DNA of 64,000 nucleotides from Ascarosepion bandense (taxonomy: Eukaryota; Mollusca; Cephalopoda; Sepiida; Sepiidae): positions 2,235,001 to 2,299,000 of the forward strand of contig JBBBDQ010000420.1 in the NCBI GenBank assembly GCA_037127315.1. Reading direction: 5' to 3'. The position numbers and the translations under genes were made by a program. This document shows positions 51,625 to 61,229 of the stretch, one piece after another (positions within the stretch are counted from its first letter, which is position 1; each line of letters begins with the position of its first letter). The notes beneath the pieces were generated by a model, which had not been told where the DNA came from, did not search any database, and worked only from the letters and a program-made list of their open reading frames with translations.

Positions 51625-52605
51625 CTTTAGGACGTAGGCGATCATGGCCTTCCACATCTTCATATCACTTTCAGCTTTTAATACCTTTTGCCTTGGTATT
51701 TCTCCCAAACCCTGTTCTGCCATCAATTTACTTAAGCCCATCAATTATATCACGCGTTGTTTTCCACTTTATCTTGGTCTCTATCCGCACTCTGAGTATC
51801 AGATACTCTAACACTTTTTCCTTACTTTTCTCTTCGTGTGCCTACAGTTCAGGACGTAGACGATCATGGACTTACGCTTGGCTCTGTCTCTTGTCTCTCT
51901 CAATATTTTGTCTCTTGGAATCACTTCTAAGCCCCGCTCTGTTATCCATTTGCTCAGACCTAACAAGTACGTCTCACGCTGTCTTCCCCTGTATCTCCTT
52001 CCATTTATCCGACCTGTGAGTATCAAGTTCTCCAAGCCTTACTTCCTCATTGCGTGTCCCAGGAACCTCATTTGTCTCTTCCTGATATTTAGTATTAGTC
52101 TTACTTCTCGTTTGCATCCTTTCCAACACCTCATCGTTGCTCACGTGCTTCGGCCATTGTATCCACAGCACCCTTCTGTAAAACCGTCTGCCTCAAGCCT
52201 CTCCGTCATCTTTGATGAGATTGTCTAATATTCACTTTCATACAGAAGGACAGATATAAGACAGCAATCCAGCCCACTTTTCTTTGTTTCTAATGAGATT
52301 TTCCTGTCTCTCTGCTTAGCTTCTGATATACGTTTTTGGCCATGCTAATACGTCTTTGGAACTCCATGTTGCACTTTCCATCCTCTATCAAAACATTTCC
52401 CAGGTATTTGAATTTTTTTTAATTGTTTGCTTTAGATTCTCCGAATTGCAGTTGGCATATTGGGTTCCTCTTTTGCTGATGACCTTACATTCAGTTTTCT
52501 TGAGGTTTATGCTCAGTCGTTTCTTTTCACTTTCTTTTGCTAATTTCTCTATAAGGTCCTGCATTTTTCTTTCCGCGTCTGAGGCCGCCAATGTTGAATC
52601 ATGGC
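51625..52605 (-). mobile_element. RTE-like LINE L-B, two consecutive copies
   Basis: A short 3' end (51625-51845) and then a longer copy starting at the tail complement 51851 (CAGGACGTAGACGATCATGG). The longer one covers the C-terminal domain and, in the minus frame at 52591-52388, the RT segment after the catalytic box (ERKMQDLIEKLAKESEKKRL, then INLKKTECKVIS). Several frameshifts. Confidence 0.87.
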
Positions 52606-52619
52606 AAGGCTTTTTATTT

Positions 52620-52840
52620 ATCGCTATACAGGTTGACAGGTTCCATAATCGTCAGCTGTCTCTTCCTGGTATTAAGTATTGGTTTCATTTTCATTTCCAT
52701 TCAAGCCAAAACCTCTTTGTTGCTCACATGTTCGGTCTTTGGTATCATCAGCAACCTTCTTTAGAACGACATTTCTCTTGCTTCGATTATCCCCTTCATG
52801 TTTGAGAAGATTGTCTAGCATTCGCTGTCATATAGAAAGA
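52620..52840 (-). mobile_element. RTE-like LINE L-B fragment
   Basis: TGTTGCTCACATGTTCGGTC, then AACGACATTTCTCTTGCTTCG and GTCTAGCATTCGCTGTCATA; ends where the SINE at 52842 starts. Confidence 0.78.
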
Positions 52841-52841
52841 C

Positions 52842-53128
52842 AGTCAGTCAGTTAAGTGTCATACGTGATACACGCTTGGGTGATCATGTCTCGAAAGAGA
52901 CATGACTGACTTAGCAGAAGATTATCCCGCAGTAGGTTGCCATTGCTTTCTGCGGTAGACTAGTTGCCAGCCAAGGCTAGAGAACCCAATCTGTACTATT
53001 ATTTAACCCGTAACTAGAGGGAAGAGATTGATTAATACTTTGCGCGTAGGTTAATGCAAGGAATTTGACTGGAATTCAAACTCGGCTTCCCAATTTCTCG
53101 TTCCAAGCCGATATCCACTGCACCACGA
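52842..53128 (-). mobile_element. tRNA-derived SINE (family A), full length
   Basis: Complete minus-strand copy from CAGTCAGTTAAGTGTC to the head complement TCCACTGCACCAC. It sits inside an L-B LINE: 52620-52840 and 53130-53310 are consecutive parts of it. Confidence 0.92.
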
Positions 53129-53129
53129 C

Positions 53130-53310
53130 AACAGTACTCCTTTTATTTGTTTCCGACGAAATTTACTTTTCTCTCAATACTCTTCTCTGTTTTTGGAATG
53201 CGTCCTTAGCCATTTCTCTACCACTCCGGATCTCAGTGTCGCACTTTCCGCCCTCTGTTACTTCCCAGATATTTAAATTTCTGTGCCTGTATATCGGCAA
53301 ATTCCTTAAG
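53130..53310 (-). mobile_element. RTE-like LINE L-B, continued after SINE
   Basis: TCTCAATACTCTTCTCTGTT, GAATGCGTCCTTAGCC, TCAGTGTCGCACTTTCCGCC follow on from the piece at 52620-52840. Confidence 0.78.
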
Positions 53311-53700
53311 CTATGATTAATTTCAACGTGTGATTTTCTAAGCCATTGTCCTCAGTAGCTTAGTTAAATGGTTCGGTTCTAAACTCTTTAAAGACAGCTG
53401 ACAAGGACGAGAAGAAAAAGTTGTGATTGTAAAAACAAACATGAAAATATTAGTTCGACTGGAAATAATGTAGAGTCTTTGATATTTGCTAACTTTAATA
53501 CAAAGTTAAATGTTGAGATATGAGTAAAAAAAAGGTTGTAGTCATCAGTATTGCAAGGGCCTGATTGCTTAAAAAGACCGCAAAATGCCGGTTTTTAACT
53601 GATTCGAAAAACATCTATCACAAGCGTAACTAATTCATCCAGGTGAAAATCTTCATTAACCTTTTCTCTATCTCTTGCCTTCCGTTTATCTATTAATTTA
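53311..53700. other. no gene seen
   Basis: No recognised feature. Confidence 0.5.
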
Positions 53701-53709
53701 GATAAATTT

Positions 53710-54265
53710 AAATATTGGGAAGTATTCTGCGACACTGAGACCCAAAGACACATTGGCATGGCAAAGGACGAATTTTAAAAGCTAACCAGAGTACTGAGAG
53801 GCAGGAAAATCTCATTAGAAACAAAAAAAAGCGTACTAGGTTGTTATTCGATATCTGTCCTTCTGTATGGAAACAAGTGTTAGACGATCTCTTCAAAGAT
53901 GAATGAGAGGCTCGAAGCAACCAAAATATGATTCTACAGAAGAATGCTGAGGATACACGTTAGCAATGACGAGGTGTTAGAGAGGATACAAACAAGAAGA
54001 AAACTTAACATCACGAAGAGACAGCTCAGGTTTCTTGAATACGTAATGAGAAAAGAGGACCTGGAGAATCTAATAATCACAGAACGGATAAAAGGAAATA
54101 GAGACAGGGAAAACAGCACGAGACATATTTGATAGGTTTGGGCAAATGGATGGCGGAGCGGGGTTTGGGAGAGATACCATGAGGAAAAATATTAAGAATG
54201 ACAAGGAATAGGAAAAGTGGAGGGCCATGATCGCCTATATCTTGAAGGAAGACATCACATGAAGA
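53710..54265 (+). mobile_element. RTE-like LINE L-B 3' region, plus strand
   Basis: Plus-strand copy from GGGAAGTATTCTGCGACACTG through CTAACCAGAGTACTGAG, TATGATTCTACAGAAGAATGC and GAGGTGTTAGAGAGGATAC to the end at GGCCATGATCGCCTATATC. Interrupted by stops. Confidence 0.84.
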
Positions 54266-55438
54266 CGAAGCTTTTTTTCTGCTTGTGTCGTATTTTTGTC
54301 GGTTTTTAATTTTTTTAATCTAAGTTGTTCTCTGCATTTTGAACTTGTTTTTTTTTTTTTAGTTTTTTCAATTTTGTCGCGATTTTGCAAATCTCATCTT
54401 AAAGTTTTTAATATGATTTTTTATTCAGATTTTCTTACAGTTACGCGAAAATAAAAGGAAAGAACGTGGAACAGCACGAACTGAAACAAAGCAGAAAACC
54501 AAATTAAATTATTTCAAATATCGCATGGGAAGTCAAGGGAAAGGAGGAAACCGTAGGGAAAGGCAGAATTTGAGAAGCCATTTTTAGAAAAATAATGCAC
54601 TTAAGAATATTTTTTTTAAATTGAGAAAATAAATAGAAAGAGTTTGAGAAAAACAAAAGTAAAAATTAAGCCTTGAGATGGAGAATGGGAATTCCATTAT
54701 GTCACACAAAAGTGTTATTTACAAATACTATTTGGTTGGAAGTTTCAATACTCAGGAATTTCTATAAAAATCATTTTTTTTCGGTTCCTTTTCCAACACC
54801 ATCATTTCTCATTGATCGTTTTTCATTAATTTTTTTTTTATTCTTTCTCCTGGCAAAAAGGTGAGTTAAAGGGAGAACAACAGAATTCTTTTTTTTAATC
54901 TTTTTTTGAAATATTGAATCAAGTTTCTTCTTTTAATATTGCTTAAGTTTAATAAATTATTTATTTCTGAGTTTAAGGATAACACAAAGATTCAAGGGAC
55001 CAATTATATTCTAGAACTACGCAGCTAGCGCATTCTTTATCCGTTTGAAAAATGATGAACTTCGCAATATATTAATACATTTACAGTGTTTTCCCAATTC
55101 TTTCACGGATTACAGTTGAATATCAAGCATATTCTATTGTTTATTTGCTACTTAGTAGTTATTACAAATAATTTATTAACAAAAATTTACCCTTTATACT
55201 ATATTATCTAAAACATACAGTGTATTGCGCGGGCATTCTAAACGATACAATTAAATATACATAAAGTTAGCTGTTCCTTTGTATGTATGTGCGTGTGTGA
55301 ATCCAACTTTTTTTTACTTCAGAACACACTCGTAGCATAGGTAAAACTCTAGGGTGCACTTTAAATGTAAATAAGGAAAAATCCGTCATAAAATTTTAAA
55401 TATGAAGTTTTTGTTTTGCATTCTCAAAGAAGATTAGG
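54266..55438. other. AT-rich, no gene seen
   Basis: T-runs and A-runs dominate. A 63-codon frame at 54673 is unconvincing. Confidence 0.55.
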
Positions 55439-55439
55439 T

Positions 55440-55870
55440 GTACATATTTCATTTAAAAGATTTTGTGAAGAATCTATTTATTTAGAGCAGCCGATAATGA
55501 CCGATTTAAATCCGTTAAGAAAAGCATTTATCCACTCCTTCATGAAGGAATTGATTCCCGCAAAACATATAGACTCGATCATATTCCTGCAGTTGTTCTC
55601 TAGAGATCTGGACCTGAACTGACTTTCTATTCTCTTCAAACTCTACATAGTCTCCTTACTGTTACTTTCTTTCCAAATTGTTGGAAAATCTGTTAAAGAT
55701 CCCGTGTAAGCGGCTGAGCCTTCAAACTATTGACCTATTATCCGACTATTTCCTTTTGACTAGAAACTCTAATTAATCCTGAATTGATTAAACATCTCAC
55801 CTCAAAGCGTCTTCTTTCAGAAGATATATGGCTTTTGGTTCTGGGAGTCAACCATCGATATGTTGACGAT
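55440..55870 (+). pseudogene. LINE reverse transcriptase remnant (L-A group)
   Basis: Translates through stops to a non-LTR RT-like order: FPNCWKS, AAEPSNY-PIIRLFPF, LINPELIKHLTSKRLLSED, then RYVDDF at about 55858-55875, which resembles the RT catalytic YVDD box. Preceded by a 68-codon open segment (55416-55622). Heavily decayed. Confidence 0.6.
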
Positions 55871-55894
55871 TTTTGCTGTAATCTTTCCAGCTCT

Positions 55895-56345
55895 ACAGCT
55901 TTCCCTGTCAAATTCATCTTTTGCCCACTTAAATTAATATTTCGCTGACTCAAATTAATCTTACCCAGTCAAATTAATCTACGGACCACTCAAATTAATC
56001 TACCCAGTCAAATTAATCTACCGACCACTGAAATTCATCTTCCAATCAGTCAAATTAATTATCTGACCACTCAAATGTATCTTCTACCTAGTCAAATTAA
56101 TTTTCCGATCTTTAAAATTTACCTTCTACTAGTTAAATTATTCTTCTGATCAATCAAATTAATCTTCTATCCAGTCAAATTAATCTTCCGACCGATCAAA
56201 TTAATCTTCTATCCAGTTAAATTAATCGTCCGACCGATCAAAGTAATTATCTACCTAGCCAAATTAATCTTCCGATCACTCAAATTTAAGATTGACTGGG
56301 TGAAAGATTAATTTGACTGGATGCAAGATTAATATGAGAAGGAAA
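55895..56345. repeat. minisatellite based on CAAATTAATCT
   Basis: About 20 units of 18-21 bp alternate between AGTCAAATTAATCTTCC and GACCACTCAAATTAATCT types, giving a 39-bp higher-order repeat. The last 60 bp (from 56285) carry the unit in reverse complement (AGATTAATTTGACTGG). Confidence 0.9.
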
Positions 56346-56664
56346 ATGTGGTGATAACAAACACAAAACGTTGTTGCTGCTTTAGATGTTTCAAAGTAAT
56401 TTGACATAATTTGGCATGCTGGTCTTCTTCAGAAGTTGAAAACCTATGTTCTGGTCATTTGTTAGCTTTGATCTTTCTTATCAAAGTCATATTGAACGGC
56501 TATTAATCATTACTAACGGCTATTAATCAATTTAAATATTACTTTTGTCTTCTCTCAGCACGACTGAGGGCAACGTCCCGTAAAGCAATTCAGTGCGATT
56601 ACTTGATTTCACTTTTCAAATGAAGTGAAGTGAAATAAATAGATTGCATCATTTATCAAGTCTG

Positions 56665-56750
56665 CTACTATGAAAGTCGGTTCACTACGTTGCGCTAAAT
56701 CTTTTTCGCCAGAATCTACCTTGCAAACTTTTAAGTCTACCACTCGACCG
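56665..56750 (+). pseudogene. LINE L-A RT fragment
   Basis: MKVGSLRCAKSFSPESTL and the following TFKSTTRP segment match the region after the RT palm of CR1/Jockey-like proteins. A SINE head begins immediately after, so this is either a truncation or a nested insertion. Confidence 0.7.
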
Positions 56751-56751
56751 A

Positions 56752-57363
56752 TGTGCGTTGTGGTGCAGGGGTTATCGGCTCAGAACGAGAAATCGGGGAG
56801 CCAAATTTGTATTCCAGTTGAATTGGTTGAATTCACTTACGTGCAAATACCCTTGAGAAAGTTCTGAATCCATTTTTTCTTTCTTTTTTATTATTATGTG
56901 TGCTTATTAAGAGGCACGGTAGAGTAATGGATTGTGATTCTTATTGATGAATCAGAGAGCCGAGTTCGAATTCCAGTCGAATTCATTACATTCACTTACG
57001 TGCTAATACCCTTGAGAAAGATCTGAATCCATATCTTCTTTCTTTTTTATTATTATGTGTGCTTATTAAGAGGCACGGTAGAGAAATGGATTGTGATTCT
57101 TATTGAGGAATCGGAGAGCCCGGTTCGAATTCTAGTCAACAACATTACATTCATTTACATGCAAATACCCTTGAGAAAGGTATTAATCCGTCTCTTCCCT
57201 CAAGCTATTTATTAACTAACAAGACAGACTGGGTTCTATAGCCTTGGTTGGCATCCCGTCTACCGCGGAATGTAATTGGAAAAAATTTTCTGCTCAGTCT
57301 GTAATGTCTCTTTCTAGATATGATCGTCAAGCCCTACATAACGTATGGCACTTAATTGACGGA
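56752..57363 (+). mobile_element. SINE family A, tandem array with three heads
   Basis: Three heads in a row (starting 56752, 56911 and 57070; period 159 bp) and one terminal body ending GGCACTTAATTGACGG. The second and third units share GAGGCACGGTAGAG-AATGGA in place of the usual start and the TATTATTATGTGTGCTTATT joint, showing duplication after this join formed. Confidence 0.87.
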
Positions 57364-57544
57364 CTTGTCAGCATATCTAATATTGTTGCCGCATCTGGTA
57401 TACTACTTCTACAATATTTTTTCATATTCTTGCCAAAATCCAAAATATTTGCAATGTTATCGGTCATGACCTGTCATTTCAGATTCACTTATTTTTCCAC
57501 CTGTAACGTAATTTCGTTGTAACTTTTCTGTTAATATTTTTACA

Positions 57545-57970
57545 GTATTTAAATTAGTCGGACTATTGTTCTCATCTTTGTTACTATTTGTACGACATTT
57601 GGCTGTTGTACGCTCCAGTCTTTTTCAGGTGCTAGGAATTTCGAACTGATAACTTTATTACAATCACTGAGGTATATCCTTAAGGAAATATGGCTCAGTG
57701 GATATAGACGTTGGTTAGTTCCTGTGACTTGAACCAAAGAGTTGTGATCAAGTAATTTAGATGGTTAGAGGGGGATAACTCATGATTACCAGTAGAGGCT
57801 CTAGGCAAGGAATAAGAATGATATACCCTAGTGAGTGTCATAAAGTATTCGTTTAGAAATTCCTTATACCTGAAGAAGGCCAGAGCTTAAAACGGTCGAA
57901 ACGTCGCACAAAGGGCAACAAAGATGAGAACAATAGTCCGAATAATGTAAATACTGTAAATATTACCTCA
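57545..57970. mobile_element. tRNA-headed repeat (family D), palindromic arrangement
   Basis: Left part 57545-57685 is the inverted 3' half of family D; right part 57690-57970 is a full plus-strand copy (box A-like ATGGCTCAGTGGATATAGAC, box B position degraded, GGGGATAACTCATGATTACC, then the hammerhead-like core at 57870-57905 and AGTCCGAATAATGTAAATA). The two halves could fold back over about 140 bp. Confidence 0.8.
57870..57905 (+). ncRNA. minimal hammerhead-like core
   Basis: CUGAAGA, stem II GGCC/GGUC with an A bulge, then GAAACGUC. Stem III is only ACGU with no loop, so cleavage in cis is unlikely unless two copies pair. The same core with GAAACGUC is at 32121-32160 (minus). Confidence 0.45.
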
Positions 57971-58059
57971 TCTCAGAAATATATACAAATACTAAATAGT
58001 AATTTTTCTAATTAAATTTTTCATTTGGTACCTTGACGTGACGAATTTCAGTGAAGTAC

Positions 58060-58310
58060 TAGATTTGCAGATAGGTCTCATAATTTCACTGTTGAACTCA
58101 TTAGCTGTAACTATAAGTTCTATTCTAATCGTTATTTTTCACTTTTCTAGCTTCAACTCCGATCTGCAAAAAGTTAACCGTAGTCTTAATCGTCATCTGT
58201 CTACTTGAAACCTACACTTTTATTCTCCTCTCTGTTTCTTTCACACTTAGTATGCTTTTACATTCTAAAAGCTTTTATTGTCTGCTTGAGGCGAAACGAT
58301 TTAAAAATAG
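58060..58310 (+). mobile_element. LINE L-A 3' end, highly diverged
   Basis: Weak similarity to the L-A C-terminal region (AGATTTGCAGATAGGTC, TATAAGTTCTATTCTAATCG) and its end TGCTTGAGGCGAAACGATT followed by A-runs. Confidence 0.6.
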
Positions 58311-58834
58311 AATGTCATAAAAAATATCACTTTCATACGTGCCGTCATTTCTAACGGAATGATTAAACTCGTAATTGCTAAGAAGAATTAGGGAATGTTT
58401 ATTTCTGACTTATATATAAAATTATCTATTGAACTGCAGCGATTTTCAAATGGAAAACAAAAGTGATTTTGACGCTGTTTATTTGATTATTGAGAAGTTT
58501 TGAAATGTGTTTATATGCGTTTATATTTTTTTCTGGTTTATATCCGGAAAATGAAAGCAAAGCAAGCTTATTTCTATTTTCAAAAACGCACCTATTGTTA
58601 GAATAAATGTTGGAATATTACTTTCTAAAGCAATTATTCTTATTTGCTCGAGTCATATCAAAAATAATATATCATTTCAAAGTCGAAAAAATCTATGTAA
58701 ATTTTAAAACCGTTTTAAACAGCTAAAGAAAAATCAATATGTTAGTGCTTTCTCTTTTTACTATATTAACAAAGAAATTTGAAGATATTTGCTTTAAATT
58801 CCTTTGCAAACATGCATTTTGATTGTTTTATTAG
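58311..58834. other. AT-rich, no gene seen
   Basis: Nothing recognised. Confidence 0.5.
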
Positions 58835-58837
58835 GGC

Positions 58838-59970
58838 CTTGAATAAATTCTCACTGATTTTTCAGTAGACGGCGTTCCCAGATTTGCGTGCGTGCGTGTA
58901 GATATTTTCAGATGATATGAAAATATATATCTATAAGGAAGTATTATAAGCAAGCTTGAAATTCAGTGTATGTCATTTCGCCAAAGGGTAAACAACTTTG
59001 TTTTTCATAACGTTAAACATGTTGGATATCGTACCAAAGAAAGTACATTAGCGGGTAATTTTACGGCACTACTTTATTCAAAAGAAATATACAGCTGAAG
59101 CAAACAGAATTTTTATTGAGACTTACGGCGAATATGCTGAGTCGGAAACGACATGCAGATATTGCTTTAGACGCTTCAAAAGTAATGATTTTGAAGTTGA
59201 AGAAAAAGAACACTTTGGTGCACCGAAAAAAAAGACGAATAATTAGAGGCATTACTAATTGAAAACTCATGTCAGTCGCAAGCTGAACTTGCAGAATCAT
59301 TAGGAGTTGATCACACAATAGTTTTAATACGTTTGACAGCATTAGGAATGAATCAAATGCAAGGTCATTGATTCCATACGAGTTGAAGTCGGTGTCTTGT
59401 CACTTGTGAACATCTGCTTCAATGTCAGAAAGGGAAAGGGTTTTTTTGTTTCGTATCGTGAATAGCAATGAAAATTAGATGAACTACGATAGTTCTCAGC
59501 GTAAAAAAATCGTTGGGTATGCCCAGCCATGCGTCAACATCTGTGGCAAAGCCGAATATTCATAGTTCGAAGATTCTGCTCTGCATTTGATTGGATCAGT
59601 TCGATGTAGTTTATTATGATCTGCTCAAACCGATCGAAACTCTCACGGAAGATCGCTATCGATTACAATTGATACGTTTGAACTGAGCATTGAAGAACAA
59701 ACGGCCGCTATACAAGCGAAGACCCGACAAAGTGATTTTTAAACATGACATCGCTAGAACAATTGTTGCAAAACGGGTGAAAACCAACTTGGAAACGCTT
59801 AAATAGGAAGTCCTACCCCACCCGAGGTATTCACCAGATATTGTCCCGTCCGATTATCATTTGTTCCGATCGATGGCACCAGGCTTGGCTGAGCAGCACT
59901 TTCATTCTTATGACGAGGAAAAAATTTGAGCCGAGCTCAAAAGAAGTGTCGTTTTTCCTGATTGAGCACA
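58838..59970 (+). mobile_element. mariner transposon, degraded copy 2, 3' truncated
   Basis: Same family as 47541-48752: left end CTTGAATAAATTCTCACTG, the GAAATTCAGTGTATGTCATTTC leader, then the transposase. The right inverted repeat is missing; the sequence joins a family-E repeat at about 60000-60060. Confidence 0.83.
59025..59965 (+). pseudogene. mariner transposase, degraded (copy 2)
   Basis: Starts near the VPKK-like codons and reads through many indels: HYFIQKKYTAEA, then ETTCRYCFRRF, the HTH region, an IPYELKS remnant, KHDIARTIVAK (second Asp kept), then SPDIVPSDYHLFRSMAPGL with the third Asp, spaced by about 34 residues as in the mariner D,D34D signature. It keeps the region deleted from copy 1 but lacks the first-Asp segment in frame. 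Inactive. Confidence 0.9.
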
Positions 59971-60059
59971 CTGGAAAATGGTAGACTTTGTAAAAACACT
60001 AGCTAGTCTAGTATCTACGCATCGTTCATTCAGTAATGAATTAGAACACTCTCAGTTAC

Positions 60060-60225
60060 TGGCGTGTGTACACATGATATATCACACGCTAAAAGTCTGC
60101 CTCCTTAGCTCAAAGCTCAGAGGTAGAATAGCCAATTTGGTCGGGTTTCAATCCTGGGTAAAAAGTGATCGGATGTCTAACCTTCTGATGAGCTGTGATA
60201 CGGCGAAACAGATCTGTCTGCGGAT

Positions 60226-60285
<60 letters not shown>
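60060..60285 (+). mobile_element. tRNA-headed element with hammerhead ribozyme (family E), copy 2
   Basis: Head: CTTAGCTCAAAGCTCAGAGG (box A region) and GGTCGGGTTTCAATCC (box B), then AAAAAGTGATCGGATGTC, the hammerhead core (60185-60218), CTGCGGATGACTA and a (TA)n tract of about 27 units. Confidence 0.78.
60175..60230 (+). ncRNA. hammerhead ribozyme core, stem I degraded
   Basis: CUGAUGA (60185-60191), stem II GCUG-UGAUA-CGGC (60192-60204), GAAA (60205-60208), stem III ACAG-AU-CUGU (60208-60217) and C17 (60218). Core and stems II and III are perfect. The 3' strand of stem I (UGCGGAUGACU) is conserved but its partner (UCUAACCUU) has diverged from the CCACA-type strand of the 49-kb copy, so cleavage is probably weak. 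Confidence 0.78.
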
Positions 60286-60287
<2 letters not shown>

Positions 60288-60910
60288 TAAAGATATACTG
60301 TTAAATATAAGAGACAATGAATGTCTATTATGTTTAATCATGAGCCGTTCTAAACATTATATTTTGGCTTTAATTTCAGGTGAAAATAAAGATCAAAAGA
60401 TAGATTTAAGTCAGCAACACAATAATCACACACGCAATAAAAAGAACCTTCAGATATTGGAGGCCATCTACATTAAATCCAACCAACCCACACTTAAAAA
60501 AATCACGTTTAAATCTGGTCATAACACATTACATTGCATTTAAATATATGGTTCTGTTATCATTTCGAGCTCTCACGCGGTGTGACGTCATAGAACCGCA
60601 TTACAAATTTATGAACTGAGTTTGCTATTTTTGGTAACTGTTATCGTTGGTTAGCAAAGTTTTATGTCAACACAAGATAAAACCGTCGCTGATTGTAGAT
60701 GTTTTTTTTTATGTTAACGTCCTTGTAACCTCTCTGAAGATGGCTCATGTGAGCCGAAAGCTTAGAACCAACTTAAAAATTTATCCAAATGCTGGAGAAT
60801 TTTTGTCTTTATATTCAGCTGAAATTAAAGCCAAAATACGATGTTTAGAACGGCTCATGATTAAACATAACAGACATTCATTGTCTCTTACATTTAACAG
60901 TATATGTTTA
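60285..60910 (+). mobile_element. Penelope-like element terminal region with inverted arms
   Basis: Arms of about 100 bp at 60288-60395 and 60800-60903 are inverted copies (about 93 percent by eye; GAACGGCTCATGATTAAACA on the right). Between: the end of an ORF (60415-60543: KKNLQILEAIYIKSNQPTLK, a GIY-YIG domain end), a spacer with CACGCGGTGTGACGTCATAG, a hammerhead-like motif (60734-60763), then a new open segment (60800-60960: IKAKIRCLERLMIKHNR, CLENYLLPRY), which resembles a Penelope ORF start. Tail of one ORF followed by head of the next fits tandem Penelope-like copies. Confidence 0.7.
60734..60763 (+). ncRNA. hammerhead-like motif of Penelope-like element
   Basis: CUGAAGA (60734-60740), U, stem II GGCUC-AUGU-GAGCC (perfect 5 bp), GAAA (60756-60759), then GCUU, giving a possible two-base-pair stem III A-G/C-U and U17. 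Such minimal stem III occurs in hammerheads reported from Penelope-like elements. Stem I is not evident. Confidence 0.55.
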
Positions 60911-61228
60911 GAAAATTATCTGCTGCCTCGATACAATACATATATATATGAAATAAATATGCAAAAACAAGTAAAATACATCAATTCAAATAAATAAGTA
61001 AGCGAATTAAATAATAAACACATTAATAAAAACATAACCGTTAGAACAATACAATAGACTATCCACAATGCATCACTGGCCTGTATATATAAAAAGTCGA
61101 TCACAAATCTTCTTGGATTGACGATTGTGTTTAGCATGAAACAGACAGACGCCTCCAGGTGTTGACTTCAGTGTCTACTTTTATGTTTATATACGCTTTA
61201 CTTCTGATATTGATCCATAAATATATCA
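60911..61228. other. no gene seen
   Basis: AT-rich with a short family-specific end of the Penelope-like ORF; nothing else recognised. Confidence 0.5.
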
Positions 61229-61229
61229 T

